From the NCBI RefSeq assembly GCF_036961565.1, contig NZ_JBAMDD010000002.1, positions 248,001 through 312,000 of the forward strand: a stretch of 64,000 nt of DNA, read 5' to 3'. The notes under the pieces were generated by a model. It saw only the letters and a list, made by a program, of their open reading frames with translations. It was not told the origin of the DNA and searched no databases. This document shows, piece after piece, positions 52,936 through 62,956 of the stretch; the first letter of the stretch is position 1; the number at the start of each line of letters is the position of its first letter. This stretch comes from Chitinimonas sp036961565. GTDB lineage: Bacteria > Pseudomonadota > Gammaproteobacteria > Burkholderiales > Chitinimonadaceae. Made by a program: the position numbers and the translations under genes.

Positions 52936-53531
52936 GCAAAATGGTCGACGATCATTGGTCTGCACTGCACCAGCAGCTGGATGCACTGGCCGAGCAGCTG
53001 CAGCGTGGCGAGACCCAAACCCCAGCGCAGCAGGCAGACGCCTTGGCCGCACGCAGCCTGCAGTGGGCCCAGCCCCCCCAGGGCAGCGATGACGCCACCC
53101 AGGAGGTGCTGGCCTTCACCCTGGGTGATGAGGTCTATGCCCTGGCACTGGCCCATATCGATGCCGTCATCCCGCTCAAGCAATTAACCCCCCTGCCGGG
53201 CACACCGGCCTTTGTACGCGGCATCGTCAATGCCCGTGGCCGCGTGGTGTCGGTGCTGGATCTGCGGGTGCTGTTTGCCCTGCCGCCACGCGGCCTGGCA
53301 GACCGCAACCATCTGCTGATACTGCGCAACGCTGACATGGAATTCGGCCTGCTGGCCGACCGCATCCTGGGCGTGCAGAGGCTGGCGCCCGCTACGCTAC
53401 AGACCGAACAGGCCGGCCTGAGCGGCCTGCGCCGCAACCTGATGCTGGGGATCAGCCCACAGCAATGGCAAGTGCTGGATGGCAACCGATTGCTGAACGA
53501 ACCCAGCCTGGTGGTGAATGACTATGACTGA
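52932..53531 (+). CDS. CheW-like scaffold protein with N-terminal extension (WspD-like)
   Basis: 199 residues: a helical extension of about 60 residues, then a CheW domain (FTLGDEVYALALAHIDAVIPLKQLTPLPGTPAFVRGIVNARGRVVSVLDLR). The extension and place after CheR match WspD. Second coupling protein of the array. Confidence 0.9.
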   Translation: MSKMVDDHWSALHQQLDALAEQLQRGETQTPAQQADALAARSLQWAQPPQGSDDATQEVLAFTLGDEVYALALAHIDAVIPLKQLTPLPGTPAFVRGIVNARGRVVSVLDLRVLFALPPRGLADRNHLLILRNADMEFGLLADRILGVQRLAPATLQTEQAGLSGLRRNLMLGISPQQWQVLDGNRLLNEPSLVVNDYD

Positions 53532-53681
53532 CTATCCATTGCCTATCCCGCTGCACGGCAGTCATCCGCCTGCAGGCCTTGCGCTTCGTCGCTGCATCGC
53601 ACCCGCTCTCTGTCCCCTGCTGCACTTCAACCCGCTGATGGCCGCACGTGTTAGCTCGCGATCCGGCCCCAAGGAACCGCC

Positions 53682-55448
53682 ATGTGGTTATTGAACCTGC
53701 GTACCCGAAGCAAGCTGACGCTGGCCTTCGCCCTTATCGTGCTAGGCGCCGGGAGCCTGCTCTACCTGGCCCAGACCAGCCTGCAGACCATACGCACTAA
53801 CAACCAGTCCATCGTCGAGCTCAATCGTGATCTGGCAGGTTTCAAGGAGATACGTTTCAACATCCACGATGTCCGCTCCGAGGTGCTCAACGCCCTGCTG
53901 ACCCGCGATGCCACCCATGCCGGTGAGCTGGGCAGCAAATTCAAGGCCATCGCCTTGCAGGAGGCCGCCACGCTGGAGCAGTTGCGCAGCCACGCCACAG
54001 GCGACGCCGAGCTGACCCAACTGGTCAGCGCCGTCACGCAGATCTGGCAAGAGTTCACCATCGCCCGCGATCAGCAGATTGTTCCCCTGCTAGCAGCAGG
54101 CAAGTACGAGGAGGCGCGGCAGATCGCCACCGGCGAGCAACGCGCCAGGGTATTGCGCTTGCGCGATCTGGCCGGGCAGCTGGATCAACTGGTTGCACAG
54201 CGCGTACGCCAGCTGGAGCAAGCCAACGACCACCTCATCAGCCAGCAGCTGGAACGGGTGATCTGGCTGGGCGGTGGCTTGATCCTGCTGGTCATCGCGC
54301 TGACCCTGTCGCTCAGCCACAGCATAGCGCGGCCCCTGCAAGTGCTGACCAGCTATGCCCGCCGTATCAGCGTGGGCGATATCCCGCACGAAATGGATTA
54401 CACCGGGCGCAGCGATGAAGTAGGTGAACTGAGCCAAGCCTTTGCCGACATGGGCCAGTACCTCAAGTCGCTCACCCTGCAGGCAGAACGCCTGGCACAA
54501 GGCGACCTCAGCACTACCCTGGTACCCAAGTCGGAACAAGACCTGCTGGGACGCTCCTTCGTCCGCATGGTAGACAGCCTGAGCCGCCTGACCGAAGAGA
54601 TGCGTGAAGGCATCGTGGTCATCGCCAGCGCCAGCGAGGAAATACTGGCCACAGCCGGCCAGGTTGCCGGTGGCGCGCAGGAGAGCGCCACCTCCATCAC
54701 CGAAATCGCCACCACCATAGAGGAAGTCAAGCAGACCGCCCACCTGGCGCATCGCCGTGCCTCCGAGGTCAACCAGGCGGCCGAGCACAATCGCCGCATT
54801 GCCCAGGCCGGCCGCGAGGCCGTGGCGCAGACGCTCAGCAGCATAGGCCAGGTACGCGACCAGATGCACGCCATGGCGGAGGGCATCTTGCGCCTGGGCG
54901 AGCAAAGCCAGGCCATCAGCGAGATCGTCGCCAGCGTCAACGAGCTGGCCGAGCAGTCCAATCTGCTGGGGGTAAATGCCTCGATTGAGGCCGGCAAAGC
55001 CGGCGATGCCGGCAAGGGCTTTGCCGTAGTAGCGCTGGAGGTCAAAGCCCTGGCCGAGCAGTCGAAACAGGCCACGGCACAGGTACGCACCATACTGGGG
55101 GATGTGCAAAGGGCGATGACCCGTACCGCCATGGCCGCCGAGCAAGGCAGCAAGGCGGTGGACCAGGGCTTCGAGCGTACCCGTGTCAGCGACGAGGCCA
55201 TGCGTAACCTGGCCGAGAGCATAGAACAGTCCAGCGATATGGCGCAGCAGATAGCCAGTGCCAGCCAGCAGCAACTGGCCGGTATGGACCAGGTAGTAGC
55301 TGCCGTGGTCAACCTGCGCCAGGCCAGCCAGGACAATGCAGCAGGCGCCCGGCAGGTGGACCAATCCGCCCGCGATCTACATGGCCTGGGCGGCAGGCTC
55401 AAGTTGCTGGCCGGCCAGTTCAAGCTACCTGCCCGGCAAACCAGCTAA
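53682..55448 (+). CDS. Methyl-accepting chemotaxis protein (WspA-like receptor)
   Basis: 588 residues. Helix 12-30, a four-helix-bundle sensor (about 35-190), helix (about 192-212), HAMP (215-265) and probably a second HAMP-like segment, then the signalling domain with tip EIVASVNELAEQSNLLGVNASIEAGKAGDAGKGFAVVALEVKALAEQSKQATAQVR. In Wsp systems the receptor responds to surface contact. Encoded inside the operon, unlike the usual first position. No C-terminal CheR-binding pentapeptide is seen. Confidence 0.9.
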   Translation: MWLLNLRTRSKLTLAFALIVLGAGSLLYLAQTSLQTIRTNNQSIVELNRDLAGFKEIRFNIHDVRSEVLNALLTRDATHAGELGSKFKAIALQEAATLEQLRSHATGDAELTQLVSAVTQIWQEFTIARDQQIVPLLAAGKYEEARQIATGEQRARVLRLRDLAGQLDQLVAQRVRQLEQANDHLISQQLERVIWLGGGLILLVIALTLSLSHSIARPLQVLTSYARRISVGDIPHEMDYTGRSDEVGELSQAFADMGQYLKSLTLQAERLAQGDLSTTLVPKSEQDLLGRSFVRMVDSLSRLTEEMREGIVVIASASEEILATAGQVAGGAQESATSITEIATTIEEVKQTAHLAHRRASEVNQAAEHNRRIAQAGREAVAQTLSSIGQVRDQMHAMAEGILRLGEQSQAISEIVASVNELAEQSNLLGVNASIEAGKAGDAGKGFAVVALEVKALAEQSKQATAQVRTILGDVQRAMTRTAMAAEQGSKAVDQGFERTRVSDEAMRNLAESIEQSSDMAQQIASASQQQLAGMDQVVAAVVNLRQASQDNAAGARQVDQSARDLHGLGGRLKLLAGQFKLPARQTS

Positions 55449-55460
55449 GCCCGCAGACGC

Positions 55461-57719
55461 ATGCCGATAGACCGCGAAGCGCTGATGCAAAGGCTGATGG
55501 CCAGCTTCCAGGAGGAGGCTGCCGAACGGCTTGCCATACTTGAGAGCGAGTTATTGCGCTGGCAGACCGATGCCCCCGAGCCCGACTCGCTGGAGGCGGT
55601 ATTCCGTGAGGTACACAGCCTCAAGGGTGCCACCCGCGCGGTGGGGCTGCACGAGCCGGAACAGATCTGCCATGCCTGGGAGGCCATACTGCAGGAGCTA
55701 CGCCAGGGCAAACGGGCATTCCTGCCCAGCATGGCCGGCGCCTTCCTGGCGGCGCTGCAGTTTCTCAAGCGCAGCCATGCCGGCGAGGTACTGACGGCGG
55801 GACAGTTCAGGCAGGCGATGGACCTGCTGGCGCAAACCACCGTCTCCCAGCGCCTGACCTCTGCAGCACCCAGCGTAGCGACACCACCCGTGGCTGCCGT
55901 CGACACCACGCCGCCCTCGCCCCCCGCGCCGGCGACCACACCTGCCGAGCGGCCCGCCACCTGGCGCGGGCAGACACTGCGGATACGGGCCGAGCAGGGT
56001 GAACAACTGGCCTACCATGGCGAAGCCCTGCGCCAGCACCGGATGACGGCGCAGAACCTGCATAGGCGCAGCCACACCCTGCAGGCCGACTTCCAGCGCC
56101 TGTGGCAACGTCGGCTGCGCCACGAGGGCCTGCTAAGCCGTTTGCGCACCCTGCTGGCCCAAGGCCAGATGCCCGATCTGGAGGCAGTGCGCAGCCTGCT
56201 GGAATGGCAGGACTGGAGCCTGGATCTATTGGCGGCCATGCAGGTGGAAAGCCATGGCCTGCGGCAGGCCAGCCAGACGCTGGATCGGGACATGGGCAGT
56301 CTGAGCGAAGCCTATACCCGCACCGTGGACGAACTGTTGCTCCTGCCCTGCCGCAGCATGCTGGACGAACTCCCCGCTATGGTGGGCGAGCTGGCAGCAC
56401 AAACCGGCAAGCAGGCCGAACTGCTGCTGCCCCAGACCAGCCTGCAGGTAGACAAGCGCATCCTGGATGCCCTGCGCACCCCCCTGATGCACTTGCTGCG
56501 CAATGCGCTGGATCACGGCATAGAGACCCCTGCGGTACGCACGGCCAACGGCAAGCCTGCTGTGGGTAGGCTGCAGATACTGTTGCACCAGACTTCGGCC
56601 AGCCATTTCAGCCTGACGCTGACCGATGATGGCAAGGGCATAGACAGGCACAAGCTGCAGCAGAAAGCCGAGGAAACCGGCCTGCTGGCCAGCGGCAGCC
56701 CCCCCCTGCCAGACGCACAACTGCTGCCGCTGGTGTTCGAATCCGGCATCTCGACCAGCCCCCTGCTGACCACCCTGTCGGGGCGGGGTGAGGGGCTGGC
56801 CATCGTACGCGAGGCGCTGGAACAACTGGGGGGCAGCATTGCGGTCGAAAGCACGCCAGGGCAAGGCTGCCGGTTTGTGCTGCAACTGCCGCTAAGCCGT
56901 TCTACCTTCCGTGTCATGTTGGTACGCCTGGGCGAGCAGCGTTTTGCCATCCCGGCCCATGCCGTTGGCCGCGCCTTGCGCCTGCCACTGGCGGCCCTGC
57001 ACCGGCAGGAGAGCGGCGACAGCGTGATGCTGGATGGCCTCAGCCTGCCGCTGCGCCCCCTGGCCCAGGTGCTGGCCCTGGCTGCTACAGAGGGTGAGCC
57101 TGTCATGCTGAACCTGTTGCTGCTGGGCAGTGCCGAGCAACAGATTGCCCTGCTGGTGGACGAACTACTGGGTGACCAGGAAATCACCCTGAAACCCCTG
57201 GGCCGGCAATTGCGCCGAGTCCGCAATCTGCTCGGCGCCACGGTGCTGGGCGATGGCAGCCTGGTCCCTGTGCTGCACCCGCAGGATCTGTACCGCAGCT
57301 GCCTGCAGGCACAGGGGCCATGGCAGGCCAGGCCCAAGGCAGAACACCCACGACGGCAGGCACGTATCCTGGTGGTCGATGATTCGTTTACCTCGCGTGG
57401 CCTGCTGCGGGCACTGCTCGAGACCGCAGGCTACGCCGTACAGACCGCCAACGATGGACTGGAAGCCTGGAATACCCTGCGGCAGCAACCTTTCGACCTG
57501 CTGGTCTCGGATATCGAGATGCCACGGATGGATGGCTTCACCCTGACCGCCCGATTGCGCGCCGATCCCAATCTGGCCAAGCTGCCCGTGGTGCTGGTCA
57601 CCGCACTGCACACGGTAGAGGACAAGGCCAGGGGGCTGGAAGTGGGTGCCAATGCCTATCTGGTCAAGGGTGGACTGGAAACCGACACGGTACTGGCTGC
57701 CGTCAAACGTCTGCTATAG
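55461..57719 (+). CDS. Hybrid CheA histidine kinase with receiver (WspE-like)
   Basis: 752 residues. Hpt domain with phospho-acceptor H52 (FREVHSLKGATRAVG), helical linker (about 165-290), HATPase with HLLRNALDHGIETP and DDGKGIDRHK, CheW-like regulatory domain (about 485-620), and a C-terminal receiver with D684 (LLVSDIEMPRMDG). The layout equals WspE. It should phosphorylate the CheB below and the REC-type output enzyme. Confidence 0.94.
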   Translation: MPIDREALMQRLMASFQEEAAERLAILESELLRWQTDAPEPDSLEAVFREVHSLKGATRAVGLHEPEQICHAWEAILQELRQGKRAFLPSMAGAFLAALQFLKRSHAGEVLTAGQFRQAMDLLAQTTVSQRLTSAAPSVATPPVAAVDTTPPSPPAPATTPAERPATWRGQTLRIRAEQGEQLAYHGEALRQHRMTAQNLHRRSHTLQADFQRLWQRRLRHEGLLSRLRTLLAQGQMPDLEAVRSLLEWQDWSLDLLAAMQVESHGLRQASQTLDRDMGSLSEAYTRTVDELLLLPCRSMLDELPAMVGELAAQTGKQAELLLPQTSLQVDKRILDALRTPLMHLLRNALDHGIETPAVRTANGKPAVGRLQILLHQTSASHFSLTLTDDGKGIDRHKLQQKAEETGLLASGSPPLPDAQLLPLVFESGISTSPLLTTLSGRGEGLAIVREALEQLGGSIAVESTPGQGCRFVLQLPLSRSTFRVMLVRLGEQRFAIPAHAVGRALRLPLAALHRQESGDSVMLDGLSLPLRPLAQVLALAATEGEPVMLNLLLLGSAEQQIALLVDELLGDQEITLKPLGRQLRRVRNLLGATVLGDGSLVPVLHPQDLYRSCLQAQGPWQARPKAEHPRRQARILVVDDSFTSRGLLRALLETAGYAVQTANDGLEAWNTLRQQPFDLLVSDIEMPRMDGFTLTARLRADPNLAKLPVVLVTALHTVEDKARGLEVGANAYLVKGGLETDTVLAAVKRLL

Positions 57720-57729
57720 GAAGCCCCGC

Positions 57730-58758
57730 ATGCATGTGTTGCTTGTAGACGACTCCAGCGTAAGCCGATTGCTGCTGCGTAGCCTGCTGGAGCAGGCCGG
57801 TTTTCGGGTCAGCGAGGCCGAGCATGGCCAGGCCGCACTGGACCAACTGGCTACCTTGCGGCCCGACCTGGTCACCATGGACATCCACATGCCAGGCCTG
57901 GACGGTTTCGAAACCACCCGCCGCATCATGCAGCAGCATCCCCTACCCATCGTCATCGTAACCAGCGGTATCAATCTGCCCGGCGCGCAGACGGCCATGC
58001 AGGCGCTGGAGGCCGGGGCGCTCATGGTGCTGGAAAAACCCACCGGCCCAACCGACCCGCACTTCCAGCAGCGCGCCGAGGTACTGACCAGCAGCTTGCT
58101 ATACCTCGCCCACACAACGGTCAGGCAACCAGGGCCAGCAGACGATGCCCAAGCCGCGGCCCTGCTTTCATTGCAGCACTGGCTGCACCGGCCCTTCCAG
58201 GTCTTGGTCATGGGCGCCTCGGCGGGCGGCCCGCCTGCTCTCAAGACCCTGCTGAACCGGCTGAACCCCGCCTGCCCCTGGCCCATCCTGCTGGTGCAAC
58301 ACATCTCGCCCGGCTTCGCCGGCAATTATTGCGAATGGCTGGCAAGCCAGACCCTCCTGCCGGTGCAACTGGCCAGCCATGGCCAGCTAGCACTACCGGG
58401 CCATATCTATGTGGCACCAGACGATCAGCACCTGCGGATAGATACCGGCTTGCGACTATCGCTGGACCAGAGTGCACGGCAGCCCTATATCCGCCCGGCC
58501 ATAGACGAGCTGTTCGACAGCGCCGCCAGCCAGCTGCGCGGACATGCCATCGCCGTGCTGCTGTCAGGCATGGGCCGGGATGGCGTGGAAGGTCTAGCCC
58601 GGCTCAAGGCCTTGGGTGCGCTGACCCTGGTACAAAGCCCCACCTCGGCAGTAGTCGATGGCATGCCCAAGGCCGCCATCACCCAGCATGCTGCCTGCTA
58701 TGTTGAAACGCCCGGCGGCGTGGCCGCCATACTGAATCGCTTGATGCTCCATACTTGA
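57730..58758 (+). CDS. CheB methylesterase response regulator (WspF-like)
   Basis: 342 residues from the ATG at 57730. Receiver with D51 (VTMDIHMPGLDG) and methylesterase domain with the Ser/His/Asp set in MGASAGGPPALK, VQHISPGF and LSGMGRDGVEG. Removes receptor methyl groups and resets signalling; loss of WspF in other bacteria locks the output on. Ten bases after CheA. Confidence 0.94.
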   Translation: MHVLLVDDSSVSRLLLRSLLEQAGFRVSEAEHGQAALDQLATLRPDLVTMDIHMPGLDGFETTRRIMQQHPLPIVIVTSGINLPGAQTAMQALEAGALMVLEKPTGPTDPHFQQRAEVLTSSLLYLAHTTVRQPGPADDAQAAALLSLQHWLHRPFQVLVMGASAGGPPALKTLLNRLNPACPWPILLVQHISPGFAGNYCEWLASQTLLPVQLASHGQLALPGHIYVAPDDQHLRIDTGLRLSLDQSARQPYIRPAIDELFDSAASQLRGHAIAVLLSGMGRDGVEGLARLKALGALTLVQSPTSAVVDGMPKAAITQHAACYVETPGGVAAILNRLMLHT

Positions 58759-58816
58759 TGCAATAACCCGACTGTCAACAGGCAGCGCATAAATACCTTA
58801 CAGGAGGGCAGCTCCC

Positions 58817-61800
58817 ATGCTGCGAGGAATCGATATCTTGATTGTTGAGGACAGCCCTACCCAGGCGGAGCAGCTATGTGCCTTGCTGGAAGGCCATGGC
58901 TGCGTACCTCGCATATCCAACAATGGCGTGCAGGCGCTGAACAAGGTCAGCGAGCAGATACCGGACATCATCATCAGCGATGTGGTCATGCCCATGATGG
59001 ATGGCTACGAATTGTGCCGTCGCCTCAAGGCCAATCCCGAAACCAGCCATGTCCCCATCATTCTGGTCACCACGCTCTCCGACCCGCGCGACGTGGTACA
59101 TGGTCTGGCTTGTGGGGCAGACAACTTCATCCTCAAACCCTACGATGAGAAATACTTGGTATCGCGCCTGCGCTACCTGCTGGCCAACAACGCGCTCCGC
59201 GGCCAGGACAGGGTATCCATGGGTGTGGAGGTAGTGCTGGAGGGCGAGCGCCATTTCATCACGGCTGCACGCCAGCAGATACTGGACCTGCTGATCTCCA
59301 CCTACGAGCAAGGTGTCAGGCTCAACAGCCAGTTGCAGGCCAAGCATGTGGAGCTGTCAGAATCACATAGCCTGCTCGATAGCCTGTTCCGCTTTTCCTC
59401 CGGCCTCAGTGCGCCCCAGACCGAGCAGCAGCTGATCGATGCTGCGCTGCAGTCGGTCAGCCGTTTTCCGCATAGCCAGGGGGCCTGGCTGCTGCTCGCG
59501 GACAACGAGGATGGCTCGCTACGCTTTGCTGGCGCCAGCGGCGCGGTGGACATGGATCGCATCAATGCGGCAGCCGGCCAGGATTGCCCCTGCCAGCACG
59601 CCCTGCGCCACGACAACCAGTTGACGGCCTTCAATGTCGGCAACTGCGGCGTGCTGGCCCATGCCCAGCGACACGCCTGCGCCCCGCTGGTGCTGGGCAA
59701 TGAGTTGGTTGGGATACTCAATGTAGTGCGCGACGACGGCGAGGACTGGCCCGACGCCGAGCTCAATACCCTCACCTCGGTAGGCCAGCAACTGGTCATC
59801 GCCTTGACCCGCGCCAGGGTGCTGGAGCGGCTGGAAAGCCTGGTACAGGAACGCACCAGCGCACTGCGGATGGAAATGGCCGAACGTGAACGGGCCGAGA
59901 TCGCCTTGCGCCACAGCGAAGCATTGATGCTCAAGGTATTGGAAACCCTGCCCATCGGTGTCTGGGTCACCGACAGGCTGGGCTGCGTGCTGCTGCACAA
60001 TCCCGAGGCCATCCGCATCTGGAGTGGTGCAGCCCCTTTCTCCCATGCACTACAGGAGCCGGCAGAGAACGAGTCCCCCGCCGTGCAACATATACGCCAG
60101 TCGTTGGCTCGGGTGCTGGCTGTCGGCGAGCTGATACTCAACGACCCCATAGACATGCAGGCCCTGGACGGCGTCAAGCGTACCTTGCTCAATTCTGCCG
60201 TACCCCTAACCGACGAGCGCAACCGCATCCAGGGCGCCATCGTGGTGCAACAGGACATCACCGCCCAGCAGGTGATCGATCTGGAATTGCGGATACGTGA
60301 CCGCGCCATCGAGTCCAGTGTCAACGCTATTGTCATTACCGACAACCGGCAGGCCCACAACCCCATCATCTACGTCAACCAGGCCTTTGAGCGTATCACC
60401 GGCTACAAGCGCGAGACGGTAATGGGCCGCAACTGTCGTTTCCTGCAGGGCGACGACAACGATCAGGTCGCGCTCTCAGCCATACGGCTGGCACTGCTGC
60501 AAGGCATCGAGGGCAAGGCACTGCTGCGCAACTACCGGCGGGATGGCACCATGTTCTGGAACGAGCTGCGGGTGGCGCCCACCTTCGATAGCCAGGGCAA
60601 TATCAGCCACTATGTGGGCGTACTCAACGATGTCACCGATGCCAAGCGCTACCAGGACGAGCTGGAGCACCAGGCCAACTTCGACACCCTCACCACCCTG
60701 CCCAACCGCAACCTGCTGATGGACCGCATACGTCAGGCCATCGTCCAGGCGAATCGCCACAATGCGCGCTTCGCCCTGGCCTTCATGGACCTGGACAACT
60801 TCAAGTACGTCAACGACAGCCTGGGGCATTCGGTAGGCGACCAATTGCTGGTGGAAGTCGCCAGGCGGATACGCGACTGCGTGCGTGAATACGATACGGT
60901 GGCCCGGCTGGGGGGTGACGAATTCGTGCTACTGCTGCCCGAGACACGCAGCGATCAGGAAGTAGAACTCGCCCTCAAGCGCATGAGCTCCCAACTGGCC
61001 CTGCCCATCAAGCTGGCCAACGAGGTGGAGCTCTATGTCTCCACCAGTATGGGCTATTGCTTCTACCCCTCAGATGGCAACGATGTGGACGAATTGCTGC
61101 GCAATGCCGATACCGCCATGTATAAGGCCAAGGAACTGGGCAAGAGCCAGATCAGCCGGTTCGAGCTGACCATGAACGATACGGTGCAGAAACGGGTGGC
61201 CTTGGAGCGTGACCTACGCCACGCCATCAGCCAGGGTGAGCTGGAGATGTTCTATCAACCACAGCTTGATCTGCGGACCGGCGCCCTATGCGGCTTCGAG
61301 GCATTGATACGCTGGCGCATGGCCGATGGCCGCATTATCTCGCCGCTGGATTTCATCCCGGTGGCCGAGGAATCCGGCCTGATACGCGATGTGGACCGCT
61401 ATGTGATCAACTGCGTGTTCCAGCAGGTCGCCGCTTGGCTGGCTGCGGGTTACGACCCTGGCGAAGTGGCCATCAATATCTCCACCTATAGCCTGCAGGA
61501 GCACGATATCGTCGCCTATATCAGCGACACGCTCAGCCGCCACCAGGTGCCGGCCGCCCGCTTCAAGCTGGAGGTCACCGAAGGCCTGCTGATGAAGAAT
61601 GTGGACACCGCCCAGCGCATCATGAACGATCTCAAGGCGGTGGGACTCAAATGGTCCATCGATGATTTCGGCACCGGTTACTCTGCGCTCAGCTACCTGC
61701 GCAAATATCCGTTCGACCAGCTCAAGATAGACCGCAGCTTTGTCGAGGATGTCCACCTCAACCTGGAGAACGCCTCGGTCACCCGCGCCATCATCAGCAT

Positions 61801-62395
61801 GGCGCATTCGCTGGGTATCGCCGTCATCGCCGAGGGTGTGGAAACGGTAGAGCAGTTGGGCTTTCTGCTGCAGGCCGGCTGCGGCCAGATACAGGGCTAC
61901 TATTACTCGCCCCCCCTGCCCGCCAGCAGCAGCATGCAGTTGCTGGCCAACGACGGTGTACTGTCACTGCCCGCCATCAGCATCAAGCGCAATCAACGCA
62001 CCTTGCTGGTGGTGGACAGCACACCTGCCATACACACCTACCTGCTGCGCGATCTGCATCGCGAGGGCTACCATATCCTGAACGTGGACTGCCCGGCCGA
62101 TGCCTTCAAGATACTGGCTATCAACCAGGTGGGCGTAGTGCTGGCCGACCAGCGCCAGCCCGGCATCAGCGGCGCCGATTTCCTGCGCCAGGTCAAAACC
62201 CTGCATCCCGATACGGTACGTATCGCCATGAGCAGCTACACCGACGTGGACTCCATCCTGAAGGCCATCAATGAGGGCGCCATCTTCCGCTTCATCACCA
62301 AACCCTGGCAGCCGCAGGAGCTGAAGGAGCAGCTACGTGAAGCCTTCAAACAGTATGAATTAAGGCGCTACGGTGAGGTTGCCCAGTTCGATTGA
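58817..62395 (+). CDS. REC-GAF-PAS-LOV-GGDEF-EAL-REC c-di-GMP enzyme, presumed Wsp-like output
   Basis: 1192 residues. Receiver 1 with D55 (5-122), coil, GAF with several Cys (195-335), PAS (365-485), a LOV-type PAS with GRNCRFLQG at 537-545 (C540 would form the flavin adduct; NYRRDG at 572 and FWNEL at 580), GGDEF intact at 699-703 with I-site RxxD at 690-693, EAL domain with FEALIRW (827-833), NIST and DDFGTGYS (949-956), and a C-terminal RpfG-like receiver with D1111 (about 1062-1180). Both enzyme sites look competent, so it may make and degrade c-di-GMP. In the LOV domain the usual flavin-facing Gln near GVQ is Leu (L603). 58 bp after CheB with GGAGGG ribosome site. Confidence 0.92.
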   Translation: MLRGIDILIVEDSPTQAEQLCALLEGHGCVPRISNNGVQALNKVSEQIPDIIISDVVMPMMDGYELCRRLKANPETSHVPIILVTTLSDPRDVVHGLACGADNFILKPYDEKYLVSRLRYLLANNALRGQDRVSMGVEVVLEGERHFITAARQQILDLLISTYEQGVRLNSQLQAKHVELSESHSLLDSLFRFSSGLSAPQTEQQLIDAALQSVSRFPHSQGAWLLLADNEDGSLRFAGASGAVDMDRINAAAGQDCPCQHALRHDNQLTAFNVGNCGVLAHAQRHACAPLVLGNELVGILNVVRDDGEDWPDAELNTLTSVGQQLVIALTRARVLERLESLVQERTSALRMEMAERERAEIALRHSEALMLKVLETLPIGVWVTDRLGCVLLHNPEAIRIWSGAAPFSHALQEPAENESPAVQHIRQSLARVLAVGELILNDPIDMQALDGVKRTLLNSAVPLTDERNRIQGAIVVQQDITAQQVIDLELRIRDRAIESSVNAIVITDNRQAHNPIIYVNQAFERITGYKRETVMGRNCRFLQGDDNDQVALSAIRLALLQGIEGKALLRNYRRDGTMFWNELRVAPTFDSQGNISHYVGVLNDVTDAKRYQDELEHQANFDTLTTLPNRNLLMDRIRQAIVQANRHNARFALAFMDLDNFKYVNDSLGHSVGDQLLVEVARRIRDCVREYDTVARLGGDEFVLLLPETRSDQEVELALKRMSSQLALPIKLANEVELYVSTSMGYCFYPSDGNDVDELLRNADTAMYKAKELGKSQISRFELTMNDTVQKRVALERDLRHAISQGELEMFYQPQLDLRTGALCGFEALIRWRMADGRIISPLDFIPVAEESGLIRDVDRYVINCVFQQVAAWLAAGYDPGEVAINISTYSLQEHDIVAYISDTLSRHQVPAARFKLEVTEGLLMKNVDTAQRIMNDLKAVGLKWSIDDFGTGYSALSYLRKYPFDQLKIDRSFVEDVHLNLENASVTRAIISMAHSLGIAVIAEGVETVEQLGFLLQAGCGQIQGYYYSPPLPASSSMQLLANDGVLSLPAISIKRNQRTLLVVDSTPAIHTYLLRDLHREGYHILNVDCPADAFKILAINQVGVVLADQRQPGISGADFLRQVKTLHPDTVRIAMSSYTDVDSILKAINEGAIFRFITKPWQPQELKEQLREAFKQYELRRYGEVAQFD

Positions 62396-62418
62396 GCACG
62401 GCCAGGCCCGCCGGGCTA

Positions 62419-62635
62419 AGAGCTTGTTCACGACCTTTTCGCCTCGGCGCTGGACCGGAAAAGGGTTAGGTACAAGGCGGGCGACGCAGGCAATAACCGG
62501 TTATTACCAAGGAGTCCAACGCAGTACATGGCCCTTTTCCGGTCCAGCCCTTCGGGTTCCGGTTCGGGTTCCGGGCATTGTTCTCTATCCGGCACTGCCC
62601 GGAACGCCGAGGCGAAAAGATCGTGAACAGGCTCT
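62419..62635. repeat. 217-bp palindromic MITE-like element
   Basis: Terminal inverted repeats of 31 bp with two mismatches (AGAGC(T/C)TGTTCACGA at each outer end) at 62419-62449 and 62605-62635. An inner perfect 16-bp inverted repeat lies at 62450-62465 and 62532-62547, with a central palindrome AATAACCGGTTATT. The right end overlaps the stop codon of the next gene. No transposase inside; no clear target duplication. Confidence 0.85.
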
Positions 62636-62948
62636 AACCGCCCCAGCCGAACCGCTTCAGGTCTATCCGGCCGTTTGCGGCAAAAGCAACGCCCTCGCCC
62701 TGCAGCAGCACCCGCTGCAGGTCGTCCGAGCCGTCCAGCCCACGCGGGCTAACCCTGCCCTCGCCGTTCACCACCCGCCACCAGGGCAGGTCCATACCAT
62801 CCGGCATCTGCTTGAGCGCCACTCCAACATGGCGGGCATGGCGTGGCAGGCCGGCACGCTTGGCCACCGCGCCATAGCTCATCACCCAGCCCTCGGGTAT
62901 ACCGGCAATCACCGCATAGAAAGCCGCATGCTGCGGATTGTTTGCCAT
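62634..62948 (-). CDS. MGMT-family alkyltransferase-like protein (ATL)
   Basis: 104 residues from the ATG at 62948. Shares the MGMT DNA-binding domain (YAVIAGIPEGWVMSYGAVAKRAGLPRHARHVGVALK), but the active-site PCHR is PWWR, so it cannot transfer alkyl groups; ATL proteins bind O6-alkylguanine and flag it for nucleotide excision repair. Starts 8 bp after the cupin gene. Its stop lies within the palindromic element. Confidence 0.9.
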   Translation of the reverse strand: MANNPQHAAFYAVIAGIPEGWVMSYGAVAKRAGLPRHARHVGVALKQMPDGMDLPWWRVVNGEGRVSPRGLDGSDDLQRVLLQGEGVAFAANGRIDLKRFGWGG

Positions 62949-62956
62949 CCTGCCCA

